Position numbers and translations under genes: made by a program
The notes under the pieces: generated by a model
What the model was told of the DNA's origin: nothing
Seen by the model: only the letters and a program-made list of their open reading frames with translations
Databases searched by the model: none
DNA from: UPXZ01 sp035402725
GTDB taxonomy: Bacteria; Bacteroidota; Bacteroidia; Bacteroidales; Paludibacteraceae
Reading direction: 5' to 3'
DNA length: 13,928 nucleotides
Assembly (NCBI GenBank): GCA_035402725.1
Contig: DAONDU010000064.1
Span: 1 to 13,928, forward strand
Shown: positions 1 through 7,045 of the stretch, one piece after another
Layout: each line of letters begins with the position of its first letter
Position numbering within the stretch: the stretch's first letter is position 1

Positions 1-563
1 TGGTGTCATTTAAAAAACTGCAATCATTAGCTCAAACAACAGAAAACAAAAATATTGCCCGGCTTGGAATACTCCGTTGCTCCTATTTCCTGAATAATCA
101 GACCGAAACGATAAACATTGCCACCGAGATAATCAACGATCCGAAATCGTCTGAGGCAGTACGAACTGAAGCAAAACTCAATCGTGCAAAAGCCCGCGTA
201 CAGCAGAATAAGCTTACTGACGCTCTCAAAGACCTGAAAGAAATCACCATCGATACACGAACACCATTCGGAGCTGAAGCAAAATACACCCTTGCTGATG
301 TATTGTTCAAACTCAACCGGTTGAATGAAGCGGAAGCCGAAGTTCTTGATTTTGCCAAAAAGGGAACACCCTATCAGTACTGGCTGGCAAGCAGCTTTAT
401 TGTACTGGCTGATGTTTATATTCAAAAAGGAGATGATTTTCAGGCTAAACAATACCTGCTCAGTCTGCAGAAAAATTATACCACTAATGATGATATTCAA
501 CCAAAAATCATTCAGCGTCTGAATGAGATTGAAAATCGCTCCAAAGTAAAAGTAGTTAAATAA
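1..563 (+). CDS. TPR-repeat protein, C-terminal part (cut by left window edge)
   Basis: This is the end of a longer protein, read in one open frame from the window edge to TAA at 561-563. The GTG at base 3 is probably an internal valine, because the protein begins mid-helix with no signal peptide or start context. About 186 residues are visible. They are helical and show TPR-like spacing, for example the stretch around residues 95-125 (AKYTLADVLFKLNRLNEAEA) and the next helix pair around residues 132-160 (SFIVLADVYIQKGDDFQAKQ). TPR proteins act as scaffolds for protein-protein contacts; no enzyme motif is visible. The stop lies 13 bases before the first possible start of the outer-membrane barrel gene, so the two are probably co-transcribed. 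Large periplasmic or membrane-linked TPR proteins paired with a barrel protein suit an envelope role, which is inference. The exact function is unknown. Confidence 0.8.
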   Translation, partial: VSFKKLQSLAQTTENKNIARLGILRCSYFLNNQTETINIATEIINDPKSSEAVRTEAKLNRAKARVQQNKLTDALKDLKEITIDTRTPFGAEAKYTLADVLFKLNRLNEAEAEVLDFAKKGTPYQYWLASSFIVLADVYIQKGDDFQAKQYLLSLQKNYTTNDDIQPKIIQRLNEIENRSKVKVVK

Positions 564-624
564 AAGGGATGGAAGAATGGAAAACAGACATAAATCATTT
601 ATTTATAAAATCAACAATATTCAA

Positions 625-2361
625 ATGAAATACAAAATATTAGCATTACTGATAATTCTTTCATCCGGAATAGTTTCGGCACAGGACAGCATCGTCAACA
701 GAAATGTTACCGTAGAGCGTGAATATCAGCCCCTAATAAACGATGCCGGTAAAATCATTACAAATCCGAAAGTCCTTGAACCGACCGTTGAGAAGACACA
801 AGCTGTATTTTCGGATATTACTGCACCACTGAAAATCGGTACAAATATCCAGACCCTCGATCCCGAAGAGTTAAAGCACCTGCCCAATGTGGTGAAAAAC
901 GGTTTTGCCCGTGTTGGCCTGGGTTATCCGCTGAATACACTTGCCGAATTTATGTATCCGCTTGTTAAGAATGAAAATAACCGGCTTGACCTGTCTCTGC
1001 GTCATCTGGGAGCACTCACCGATAAAATTCACAGCAAAACAACTACCGGCATCCAGTACGACCATCTTTTTTCAGGATTTAATTTCTATACAGGTATCAC
1101 TGGAAGGCATGATTTTTATAATTATTACGGGAGGATTTTCGGAGCCGATAAAGTTTATCAGATGGCTGATATCACCCCTGCTTATGGAAATGCCGTTTAT
1201 TCCACTCCCGAAGCCAATACACTTACACTCCGCAATCTTTCGGGCTTTCCACTCGATGAAACCAACTGGCGCGTAAATTTCACAGCCGGAGCACGTTCGC
1301 TACCCGGTGCGGAATCACTCAACTATGATATCAGCATGAATTACAATCTGTTCACTGCCATATCCGGTAAACTCACCGAAAATCAGTTATTGCTGAAAGC
1401 TAATATCGATGTTCCTTTCAACTATAACCGGATGGGAATGAACGTGGAAATCCATAATCTCAATTACGGAAGTTCGGCAATCAAACCAAATAACTTTCCA
1501 TTGAGTTATAACCTGATAAAAATTAATCCGTTTTACAAGCTAAAGGGCGAAAACTGGCTTTTGAAACTTGGTGTAAAAACCGGGCTTTCGCTCGGCCACG
1601 GACAGGTATTTACTCCATCACCCGATGTTACTGCACAATGGAATGCCGTTCCGGAATACCTTTCCTTATACGGAGGAGTAACGGGTGATCTGACGGTTAA
1701 CACGCTGAGCAGAACTTACGACGAAAACCGCTACATCAGTCCGGGCAACAGACTGGAAGATCTCTACACACCACTTGATGCCTTTCTGGGCATAAAGCTC
1801 AGTCCTGCATCGGGTCTGATGTTTGATGTGTGGGGCGATTATCAGATTATCCATAATCAATATCTGTACGTCAACCGATCTTATACTACTTCCGACACAA
1901 CGGTAATGGAAGATATAAAAACAGTGTATCACAACCGTTTTGATGTAATTTACGCACCTGCAGGAAAACTTTCAGCCGGAATGCGGTTAAACTATGATTA
2001 TAAAAACCGTTTCGGTGCTTATGTTAAGGGAGCTTATCACAGTTGGAAAGTCGAAAATCAGGATTTCGCCTGGCAACTGCCGGTATGGGATTCTGATCTG
2101 GGAATGTATGCGAAAATCAAGGACAACATCAGCCTGAACACACAGTTTATTTTTCAGGATGGCCGTTATGCACGTTTAGGCAATACAGCCCGAAGAATGA
2201 ACGCCGTATATGACTGGAATTTGGGAGCATCGTATGCCTACCTCGACTGGCTTTCAGTTTTCATTAAACTGAATAACATTTTAAATTCCAAATACGATTA
2301 CTATTACGGATATCAGGTGCAGGGCATCAATGCAATGATCGGAGCATCATTTTCGTTCTAA
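625..2361 (+). CDS. Outer-membrane beta-barrel protein of TonB-dependent receptor type, apparently without plug
   Basis: From ATG 625 the product is 578 residues with a clear signal peptide (MKYKILALLIILSSGIVSAQ, predicted cleavage after residue 19). An earlier ATG at 577 has an AGGGA about 8 bases upstream and would add 16 residues before the hydrophobic core. I prefer 625 because it gives a normal signal peptide, but 577 cannot be excluded. After a short N-terminal segment rich in charged and polar residues (around 25-90), the rest shows alternating aromatic/polar strands typical of an outer-membrane barrel. It ends in the terminal phenylalanine (GASFSF) expected of a BAM insertion signal. 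The C-terminal stretch with LNNILNSKYDYYYGYQVQG resembles the last strands of TonB-dependent receptors. A normal receptor has a plug of about 130 residues and is usually over 700 residues long; I see neither plug nor carboxypeptidase-like domain. Its ligand is unknown. It is probably in an operon with the TPR gene upstream. Confidence 0.8.
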   Translation: MKYKILALLIILSSGIVSAQDSIVNRNVTVEREYQPLINDAGKIITNPKVLEPTVEKTQAVFSDITAPLKIGTNIQTLDPEELKHLPNVVKNGFARVGLGYPLNTLAEFMYPLVKNENNRLDLSLRHLGALTDKIHSKTTTGIQYDHLFSGFNFYTGITGRHDFYNYYGRIFGADKVYQMADITPAYGNAVYSTPEANTLTLRNLSGFPLDETNWRVNFTAGARSLPGAESLNYDISMNYNLFTAISGKLTENQLLLKANIDVPFNYNRMGMNVEIHNLNYGSSAIKPNNFPLSYNLIKINPFYKLKGENWLLKLGVKTGLSLGHGQVFTPSPDVTAQWNAVPEYLSLYGGVTGDLTVNTLSRTYDENRYISPGNRLEDLYTPLDAFLGIKLSPASGLMFDVWGDYQIIHNQYLYVNRSYTTSDTTVMEDIKTVYHNRFDVIYAPAGKLSAGMRLNYDYKNRFGAYVKGAYHSWKVENQDFAWQLPVWDSDLGMYAKIKDNISLNTQFIFQDGRYARLGNTARRMNAVYDWNLGASYAYLDWLSVFIKLNNILNSKYDYYYGYQVQGINAMIGASFSF

Positions 2362-2381
2362 GAGTAACTGTATTTAAAAGA

Positions 2382-2416
2382 AAAGGCTGTCTCAAAACTA
2401 AATGGAGACAGCCTTT
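2382..2416. terminator. Bidirectional intrinsic terminator between convergent genes
   Basis: A perfect 12-base inverted repeat (AAAGGCTGTCTC at 2382-2393, GAGACAGCCTTT at 2405-2416) encloses an 11-base loop. On the + strand it is followed by ATTTTTAT. On the - strand the A-rich left flank gives a T-rich tail (TTTTCTTTTAAA). It lies between the ends of the barrel gene (2361) and the fibre-like gene (2456), so it can stop transcription from both sides. Confidence 0.9.
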
Positions 2417-2455
2417 ATTTTTATGGTTGATAAGAAAATTGTTACAGAAAATGAT

Positions 2456-3931
2456 TTATTGCACTTTCATTACCATCATCCGGAAAGCACGATTCTGAAA
2501 ATACTCATTCATAGGATAATAAATCATTATGGAAGATCCCAGATAATAAAGTACATTTGAGGTGCTGTTTAATGGAGTATTTGTTCCTGCCATGCCCATC
2601 CATGCATTTCCATTATAATTGATTTCACAGGAAAGAACCCGCGTATTTTCTTTGGTATATCCCGTTGGATACTGAATAGTAACTGCATTAGCTGTCGATG
2701 AGGTTGTTCCTATTATTTCCCTTATTTCGGAGAAGATCTTACCACCTGAACCAATAACCATCGTACCTTCCACATCAAGCGTTGCTTCGGGTGTGGCATC
2801 TCCTATTCCGGTTTTTCCTTCCTGAGTAATTGTAACTCGATCAATTCCGGCTGTCCTGAATGCCACTCCTCCGACATCGCTTAGGAGTTTAATGTCATCG
2901 TTGACGCTCCATAGTAATCCTTTTCTGGTGTTATCTTGATAAAGTGCTATCCATTTACTGTTGGCTGATGACTCGAATCGGGCTATTTCAGATCCACCTA
3001 CAACGTGTAATGAAGCATTAGGAATAGTTGTATTAATGCCTACTTGTCCGGAATAATAAATTTTTGCTGCTGATTGATGCCAGAGTGGTTCTTTCCAGCT
3101 TGCAGTTCCGGTTGCATCAGAAGTCAGTATATTCCCTTCCGCTTCACCAATACCGGTCAGTTTTATATTTCCTTTTGTATTCAATGCCAGTCCTGTTCGG
3201 CTCGAGAAATAGCCACCAGTACCGGATAAAGCTGTACCGGCCACTCCGATATATGCATTAGCCTCACCAAGTACTCCGGAGTTTCCCGGAAGAATGTCTG
3301 TAGTGCCCTCACCGGTAACTCCTACGACACCGGACGATAAATTGGCTCCGGTTCCCCGCCCGTAAACACCTGATCCATTTGTAGCTTTTGTTTCGCCATA
3401 AAGACCAAATCCGTTTGTACTAATCCCTTTAATGGTATAAAGATCAGTTCCGGTATTATATATTGTGAATGGTGTGCTCGAAAAATTCCCCGAAATACTC
3501 AAAGGTAGTTTTAACGATATGGCTGAATATGCAAACAAAGCATAAGGCACACTGAGCAGTTCACTGGTAGCGGTAATGGTGTATGTTGTTCCGCCTGTCG
3601 GGTCAGTTTCAGTTTTAATAAAGTAAGGACCGGACGACCATTCAATCGTAGAAAATGTTCCGGTTACCACAGTTCCGGTTCCAATTTCGATAGTTACCAA
3701 TCCGTTAGCATTCGAAGTCGGTGTTTGGGTTTCGGCATACACTGCGGTTCCAGTCGCGGAATATTGAAGAATACTAATCTTCATTCCAACCGATTGATTG
3801 GTTACCAGCACATTGCTGTTGTTACGTATTACAGCTTGATAACTCATTTTTTGAGGAACAGGAGGTGGGGTAACAGCAAAAAGCACAGCGTTAATCGCCA
3901 ATACAGACATACAGATAAAAAATCTTTTCAT
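2456..3931 (-). CDS. Surface fibre-like protein with variant C-terminal end
   Basis: A 491-residue secreted protein with an N-terminal signal peptide (MKRFFICMSVLAINAVLFAV) and no lipobox. Residues 28-134 form a module (KMSYQAVIRN ... LLSVPYALFA) that is collinear and about three quarters identical, by eye, with residues 30-136 of the 746-residue fibre protein upstream. Residues 165-245 carry glycine-rich GLYGE, GVYGR, GVVGV and GVLGE turns typical of a trimeric beta-helix shaft. Two short elements of the type VGINTTIPNASLHV (near 297) and TGIGDATPEATLDVEG (near 374) resemble those before the chaperone domain in tail-fibre proteins. Unlike its paralogue it has no S74 domain: the last roughly 90 residues (400-491) are a separate domain with several tryptophan, tyrosine and methionine residues and no motif I recognise. 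It starts four bases after the T9SS protein's stop codon, so they almost certainly share an mRNA. A role in adhesion or surface coating is inference. Confidence 0.75.
   Translation of the reverse strand: MKRFFICMSVLAINAVLFAVTPPPVPQKMSYQAVIRNNSNVLVTNQSVGMKISILQYSATGTAVYAETQTPTSNANGLVTIEIGTGTVVTGTFSTIEWSSGPYFIKTETDPTGGTTYTITATSELLSVPYALFAYSAISLKLPLSISGNFSSTPFTIYNTGTDLYTIKGISTNGFGLYGETKATNGSGVYGRGTGANLSSGVVGVTGEGTTDILPGNSGVLGEANAYIGVAGTALSGTGGYFSSRTGLALNTKGNIKLTGIGEAEGNILTSDATGTASWKEPLWHQSAAKIYYSGQVGINTTIPNASLHVVGGSEIARFESSANSKWIALYQDNTRKGLLWSVNDDIKLLSDVGGVAFRTAGIDRVTITQEGKTGIGDATPEATLDVEGTMVIGSGGKIFSEIREIIGTTSSTANAVTIQYPTGYTKENTRVLSCEINYNGNAWMGMAGTNTPLNSTSNVLYYLGSSIMIYYPMNEYFQNRAFRMMVMKVQ
3530..3850 (-). 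repeat. Coding repeat: shared N-terminal fibre module, copy B
   Basis: These bases encode residues 28-134 of the 491-residue protein. They match 6337-6657, which encodes the equivalent 107 residues of the larger fibre, with no gap in the protein alignment. I count about 81 of 107 identical residues by eye. Similarity drops sharply after the LLSVPYALFA end, which marks a module boundary. Confidence 0.8.
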
Positions 3932-3935
3932 TGCT

Positions 3936-4433
3936 TTAGTTTTTTATGATTTTAAATAATTTCACTTCCTTATTATCTTTAGTTACTTTTAAAAAATAAG
4001 TTGACGAAATAAGATCGGACATTTCAATGTCAGTTTCACTTTCTTTCAATTTATCGTTTCTGAGCATCTTGCCATTGACATCGAACAACTGATATGCGAA
4101 TTGGTTGAGGTCAATTTTCTCAATTTTCAAAGTGAGTTTTCCGCTCGTTGGATTAGGATAAACAGTATAGAACAAGTCAATGCCTGACACATCCTCCAAT
4201 CCGGACAATACAGAGATTTCGAACGGTTGTTGTACCCCTTCGGATATAGAACCATTGGTACTGAATGTAGTCGAAAAAAACACCTGGCCTACCGAATAAC
4301 TCACCGATCCACCGGCACTTTCTGTATTTCCTCCGGAAGCATTCAATGAAGCATGTACCTGCTGACCATGTACGCACGTAATGGCGGGCCCTGTCAAGAT
4401 AATGGACAGAAAAAGAATGATTAATTTTTTCAT
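3936..4433 (-). CDS. Small T9SS type A sorting-domain protein
   Basis: A 165-residue protein with a signal peptide (MKKLIILFLSIILTGPAITC, cleavage near HGQ, residue 23-24). It has a short glycine/serine-rich middle part with the SVSYSVGQVFF and ISEGVQQPFEISVL signatures often found just before this class of sorting domain. A C-terminal T9SS type A domain covers about residues 86-165, with the YPNPTSGKLTL start (PNPT at 93-96), a YQLFDVNGKML strand, YFLKV near 146-150 and the lysine-rich end KLFKIIKN. In the family this domain directs export through the type IX secretion system and cell-surface attachment, usually with removal of the domain. The mature cargo would be only about 60 residues, unusually small. 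It lies between two fibre-like genes on the same strand, 4 bases from the downstream one and with its own promoter-like site upstream. A carrier, anchor or partner role for the fibres is inference. Confidence 0.85.
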   Translation of the reverse strand: MKKLIILFLSIILTGPAITCVHGQQVHASLNASGGNTESAGGSVSYSVGQVFFSTTFSTNGSISEGVQQPFEISVLSGLEDVSGIDLFYTVYPNPTSGKLTLKIEKIDLNQFAYQLFDVNGKMLRNDKLKESETDIEMSDLISSTYFLKVTKDNKEVKLFKIIKN

Positions 4434-4469
4434 GATATATGTTTTAGGAAATTATTATTATTGTTTTAC

Positions 4470-4502
4470 CAAATATAATCTGAAGAATGACATAGAAATC
4501 AA
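4470..4502 (-). promoter_or_regulatory. Candidate Bacteroidota promoter for the T9SS gene and downstream fibre gene
   Basis: Read on the - strand, TATATTTG (4477-4470) matches the -7 consensus TAnnTTTG exactly. TTG (4502-4500) sits 22 bases upstream as a -33 element, slightly longer than the usual 19-21. Transcription would begin near 4463, about 30 bases before the ATG at 4433. The -33 element lies immediately beyond the stop codon of the upstream fibre gene (TAG, 4504-4506). Confidence 0.55.
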
Positions 4503-4503
4503 T

Positions 4504-6744
4504 CTATTTTTTAATCAGGTCGCGTACCAAGTTCTCAACCTCAGTAAGGCGGACATCGTTTTTTTCAATTATCATCTTTAACTGATCATTCTCTGTTTTT
4601 AGCCTTTCATTTTCAGTTTGCAGTTCTTTGACTGCATTCACTAATGCTACATTAATGGCATGAATATTAAAATCCAGGTAACCATCTTCACCTTTTGTAA
4701 CAGCTTCCGGAAATATTTTCTGAACATCCTGTGCTACGAATCCAATTTGAAGAACGTTGGTGGGGAGATTACGGGCGTTGCCTGCTTTGTATATAAATGA
4801 TACTGGTTGTAGTGCAATAATTTCTTTTAATCCTTTTGTATAGTTTCCGGTAATATCTTTCAGTCGGATATCTGACGAAGTGCTCCAACTGCCGCCTCCG
4901 GTCTTCCCGGCAGTGCCGTTTACTTCAAGATTATATGTAGGACTGGTGGTGTTGATGCCTACATACGAATTGGATTGTTTACAAAAGATAGCAGTTGCTG
5001 CATTGGTATTATATATCCTCAATCCTCCGGCATTGAAATCATTGAATATGTGCCATTTGGCAGTCAATCCTTCATAAATTCTGAAACCTGCATCGTTTCC
5101 GGCCGCTGCTTCCAGAAATATAAATGCATCAGGATATCCGGTTCCTTTAAGATGTAAACCTGCACCCGGAGTATTAATGCCTATACCCAATCTTTTCCCA
5201 GAATTCAGGATCAGATTGTCTGTCAGGTTCAAATCACCCGTTGATTTGACAAGCAAACCTTTATCATTAGCATTGAAAATGCGAAATTCATTGTAAGCAG
5301 CACCAACCGTAAACAGATTGACACCCGCTTTTCTGAACATAATAAATGAATAATGACCGTTATTGTCATCATTTACCTGATCCAGAGTCATCAATACACC
5401 ATCATCATTCGATTTAAGCCTTAATCCGGCAAATCCCGTTTGTTTATTTATATCAAGATCATATTCAGGTGTTTCTGTTGAGATACCCACTTTGCCCCTA
5501 ACATGAAATTTACCACCTGCAAAATAACCTGAGAAACCATCAGGTGAATTAATATAACCAACAACTCCCTTTGTTTCACCTGTCTGTGAACTACAAAATC
5601 CGGATAAACCAGTGCCATTTGGTGATGCTGAAGTTCCGTAAACTCCTACTGTATATCCTGTCATGCTCACCGCCGTACCTTCCACAGCTATCCCTGACGA
5701 AGAATGTACATTTCCCTGAACTCCATATGCTGTTCCGGTATTAACATTATTATTACCTCTTACCCCACAACGGTATGATTCCCCATACACTCCTGTTCCT
5801 GAAGAAGATGCAGAAAAACCGTAAACACCATAATTAAATCCGCCGATAGATTTGTTTTCCCCATAAACACCTTTACCCGTTGACGATAATGACGAACCAT
5901 ATACTCCTACGGTATTACCTGTCTGACTTATGGAAGATCCCAGGACTGCAATACCATCCGAACTGTTTACCTGACCCTCAACTCCATAAGCATAGCCTGT
6001 TGTTGATAAATTGACACCTCTGACACCTATGTATTTACTCTCCCCCAAGACCCCAATACCATCCAGAGCATTAGAAATTCCATATACACCTTTAGCCGAA
6101 CCGGAAGTTGATGTAGCATAACCAACCACACCGTATCCCATTGAGGAAGATACCCTGCCTTCTACACCGACAGCACTACCAGTTTGCGAAGTTGCGCTTC
6201 CACTGATACCAATACCACTATCCGGTTTGTCTGAAGTGCCTGATATGGCAGTACCTCCCAGATTAAAAACTGATATTCCGGGATTTGAATTTTCTGCCAA
6301 ACCTGTGTAAGGTAAAGTCAACAAACCTGACTTCCCTGCAAAAAGTGCATAAGGAACACTTAGCAGTTCACTAACAGATGTGATGGTATAAGCCGTTCCT
6401 CCTGAAGGATCAATTTCTGTTTTGATAAAGTATGGACCCTGTGACCAGTCTATGCATGAAAATGTACAATAGATAGCATTCCCGGTTCCAATGGCAATAT
6501 TTATCAATCCGTTTGCATTTGTTGTTGGAGTTTGTGTTTCAGCGTAGATAAGAGTTCCTGTGGCTGAACCCTGTAGAATGCTTACTTTCATTCCTACCGG
6601 TTGATTAACTACCAGTGTATTACTGCTGTTACGGATAACGGCCTGATAACTTAACTTTTCGGGTGCCTGAGCATGGATGGATTGTGAAAATAAAAGAACA
6701 TCAAAAAACAAAAAAAGAACTGACGTAATAAATAGGTTTTTCAT
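4504..6744 (-). CDS. Trimeric fibre-like surface protein with C-terminal S74 intramolecular chaperone domain
   Basis: From ATG 6744 the product is 746 residues with a signal peptide (MKNLFITSVLFLFFDVLLFS, ending near HAQA). An in-frame ATG at 6792 would add 16 residues ahead of it and is less likely. Domains in order: the shared module with its paralogue (30-136), a glycine-rich beta-helix shaft of GVYG/GVRG/GVEG turns (about 175-410), two head-like elements (GKVGISTETPEYDLDI near 417, LGIGINTPGAGLHL near 520), then a tail-fibre chaperone domain from about 622 to 706, and a coiled coil (ELQTENERLKTENDQLKMII) to the end. The chaperone domain has SSDIRLKD with the Ser-Lys pair (Ser624, Lys629) used for self-cleavage in phage endosialidases and tail spikes. 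Cleavage before Ser624 would release about 123 residues after trimer assembly. No T9SS domain or lipobox is seen. A surface adhesin or appendage is inference; the chaperone fold assignment is strong. Confidence 0.8.
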   Translation of the reverse strand: MKNLFITSVLFLFFDVLLFSQSIHAQAPEKLSYQAVIRNSSNTLVVNQPVGMKVSILQGSATGTLIYAETQTPTTNANGLINIAIGTGNAIYCTFSCIDWSQGPYFIKTEIDPSGGTAYTITSVSELLSVPYALFAGKSGLLTLPYTGLAENSNPGISVFNLGGTAISGTSDKPDSGIGISGSATSQTGSAVGVEGRVSSSMGYGVVGYATSTSGSAKGVYGISNALDGIGVLGESKYIGVRGVNLSTTGYAYGVEGQVNSSDGIAVLGSSISQTGNTVGVYGSSLSSTGKGVYGENKSIGGFNYGVYGFSASSSGTGVYGESYRCGVRGNNNVNTGTAYGVQGNVHSSSGIAVEGTAVSMTGYTVGVYGTSASPNGTGLSGFCSSQTGETKGVVGYINSPDGFSGYFAGGKFHVRGKVGISTETPEYDLDINKQTGFAGLRLKSNDDGVLMTLDQVNDDNNGHYSFIMFRKAGVNLFTVGAAYNEFRIFNANDKGLLVKSTGDLNLTDNLILNSGKRLGIGINTPGAGLHLKGTGYPDAFIFLEAAAGNDAGFRIYEGLTAKWHIFNDFNAGGLRIYNTNAATAIFCKQSNSYVGINTTSPTYNLEVNGTAGKTGGGSWSTSSDIRLKDITGNYTKGLKEIIALQPVSFIYKAGNARNLPTNVLQIGFVAQDVQKIFPEAVTKGEDGYLDFNIHAINVALVNAVKELQTENERLKTENDQLKMIIEKNDVRLTEVENLVRDLIKK
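4627..4881 (-). other. Coding region for the peptidase S74 / intramolecular chaperone domain
   Basis: This segment encodes about residues 622-706 of the 746-residue fibre. Key features are SDIRLKD with Ser624 and Lys629 spaced five residues apart, followed by the conserved blocks LKEIIALQPVSFIYKA and IGFVAQDVQKIFPEAV, and then YLDFNIHAINVALVNAVKEL leading into the terminal coiled coil. This is the order seen in phage tail-spike chaperone domains. Confidence 0.85.
5596..6180 (-). repeat. Three imperfect coding repeats in the fibre shaft
   Basis: Three copies of a unit of about 47 residues are encoded at 6040-6180, 5857-5997 and 5596-5736. Each runs G-x-A-x-G-V-x-G, then VxG or VLG about 14 residues on, then x-G-V-Y-G, then a final G-hydrophobic-x-G. 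The copies align without gaps. The spacers between them differ (14 and about 40 residues), and a GVRG turn lies ahead of copies 2 and 3. The pattern fits duplication of beta-helix rungs. Confidence 0.7.
6337..6657 (-). repeat. Coding repeat: shared N-terminal fibre module, copy A
   Basis: Encodes residues 30-136 of the 746-residue protein and is the counterpart of 3530-3850. This copy has two cysteines four residues apart (NAIYCTFSCIDW) where the other copy has threonine or glycine. Confidence 0.8.
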
Positions 6745-7045
6745 ACGACATAGGTATTTGTGTAAGTATATAGAAATCAGATAAAAATACAAGTATCAAA
6801 ATATATGATGAGAAGCAATAAGTATATAATTCTTGTATATAAAGTTTGATAGAATGACTTATATGTATATTCTATTCTCACTTATCATGATTCTTCCCGT
6901 ATCGCCAAGGAGAATTACAACAAATTCATATTCAGTATTTAAACACAATTCCAGGGTAATTGTTTGAAGTAAATCTAATGTTTCTTAAAATTTATTTTAT
7001 TTGAAGGAAAATCTTTGTTTATTTCATTCAAGCATATCATTTAAT
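6745..7045. other. AT-rich intergenic region upstream of the fibre gene
   Basis: This 301-base spacer holds no convincing gene on either strand. It should carry the promoter of the 746-residue fibre gene and the 3' end of the GH2 transcript. The best - strand -7-like site is ATATTTTG (6804-6797), an imperfect match with no TTG at the right distance. An inverted repeat ATAGAAT/ATTCTAT (6849-6855 and 6869-6875, 13-base spacer) is present but has no T-run, so it is not a normal terminator. I see no clear terminator for the GH2 gene. Confidence 0.5.

Noticed and set aside
2382..2416. Insertion-sequence end, since a perfect 12-base inverted repeat is present
   Set aside because: The arms are 11 bases apart, sit between two convergent genes and have T-runs outside, so a terminator explains them. 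No transposase or target duplication is seen.
4492..4507. Terminator-like ATAGA/TCTAT hairpin followed by T on the + strand
   Set aside because: The stem is five AT-rich pairs, it overlaps the stop codon of a - strand gene, and there is no + strand transcript to end here.
2456..6744. Prophage remnant, suggested by tail-fibre-like domains
   Set aside because: Both proteins have signal peptides, a T9SS gene lies between them, and no capsid, terminase, portal, integrase or lysis gene is visible.
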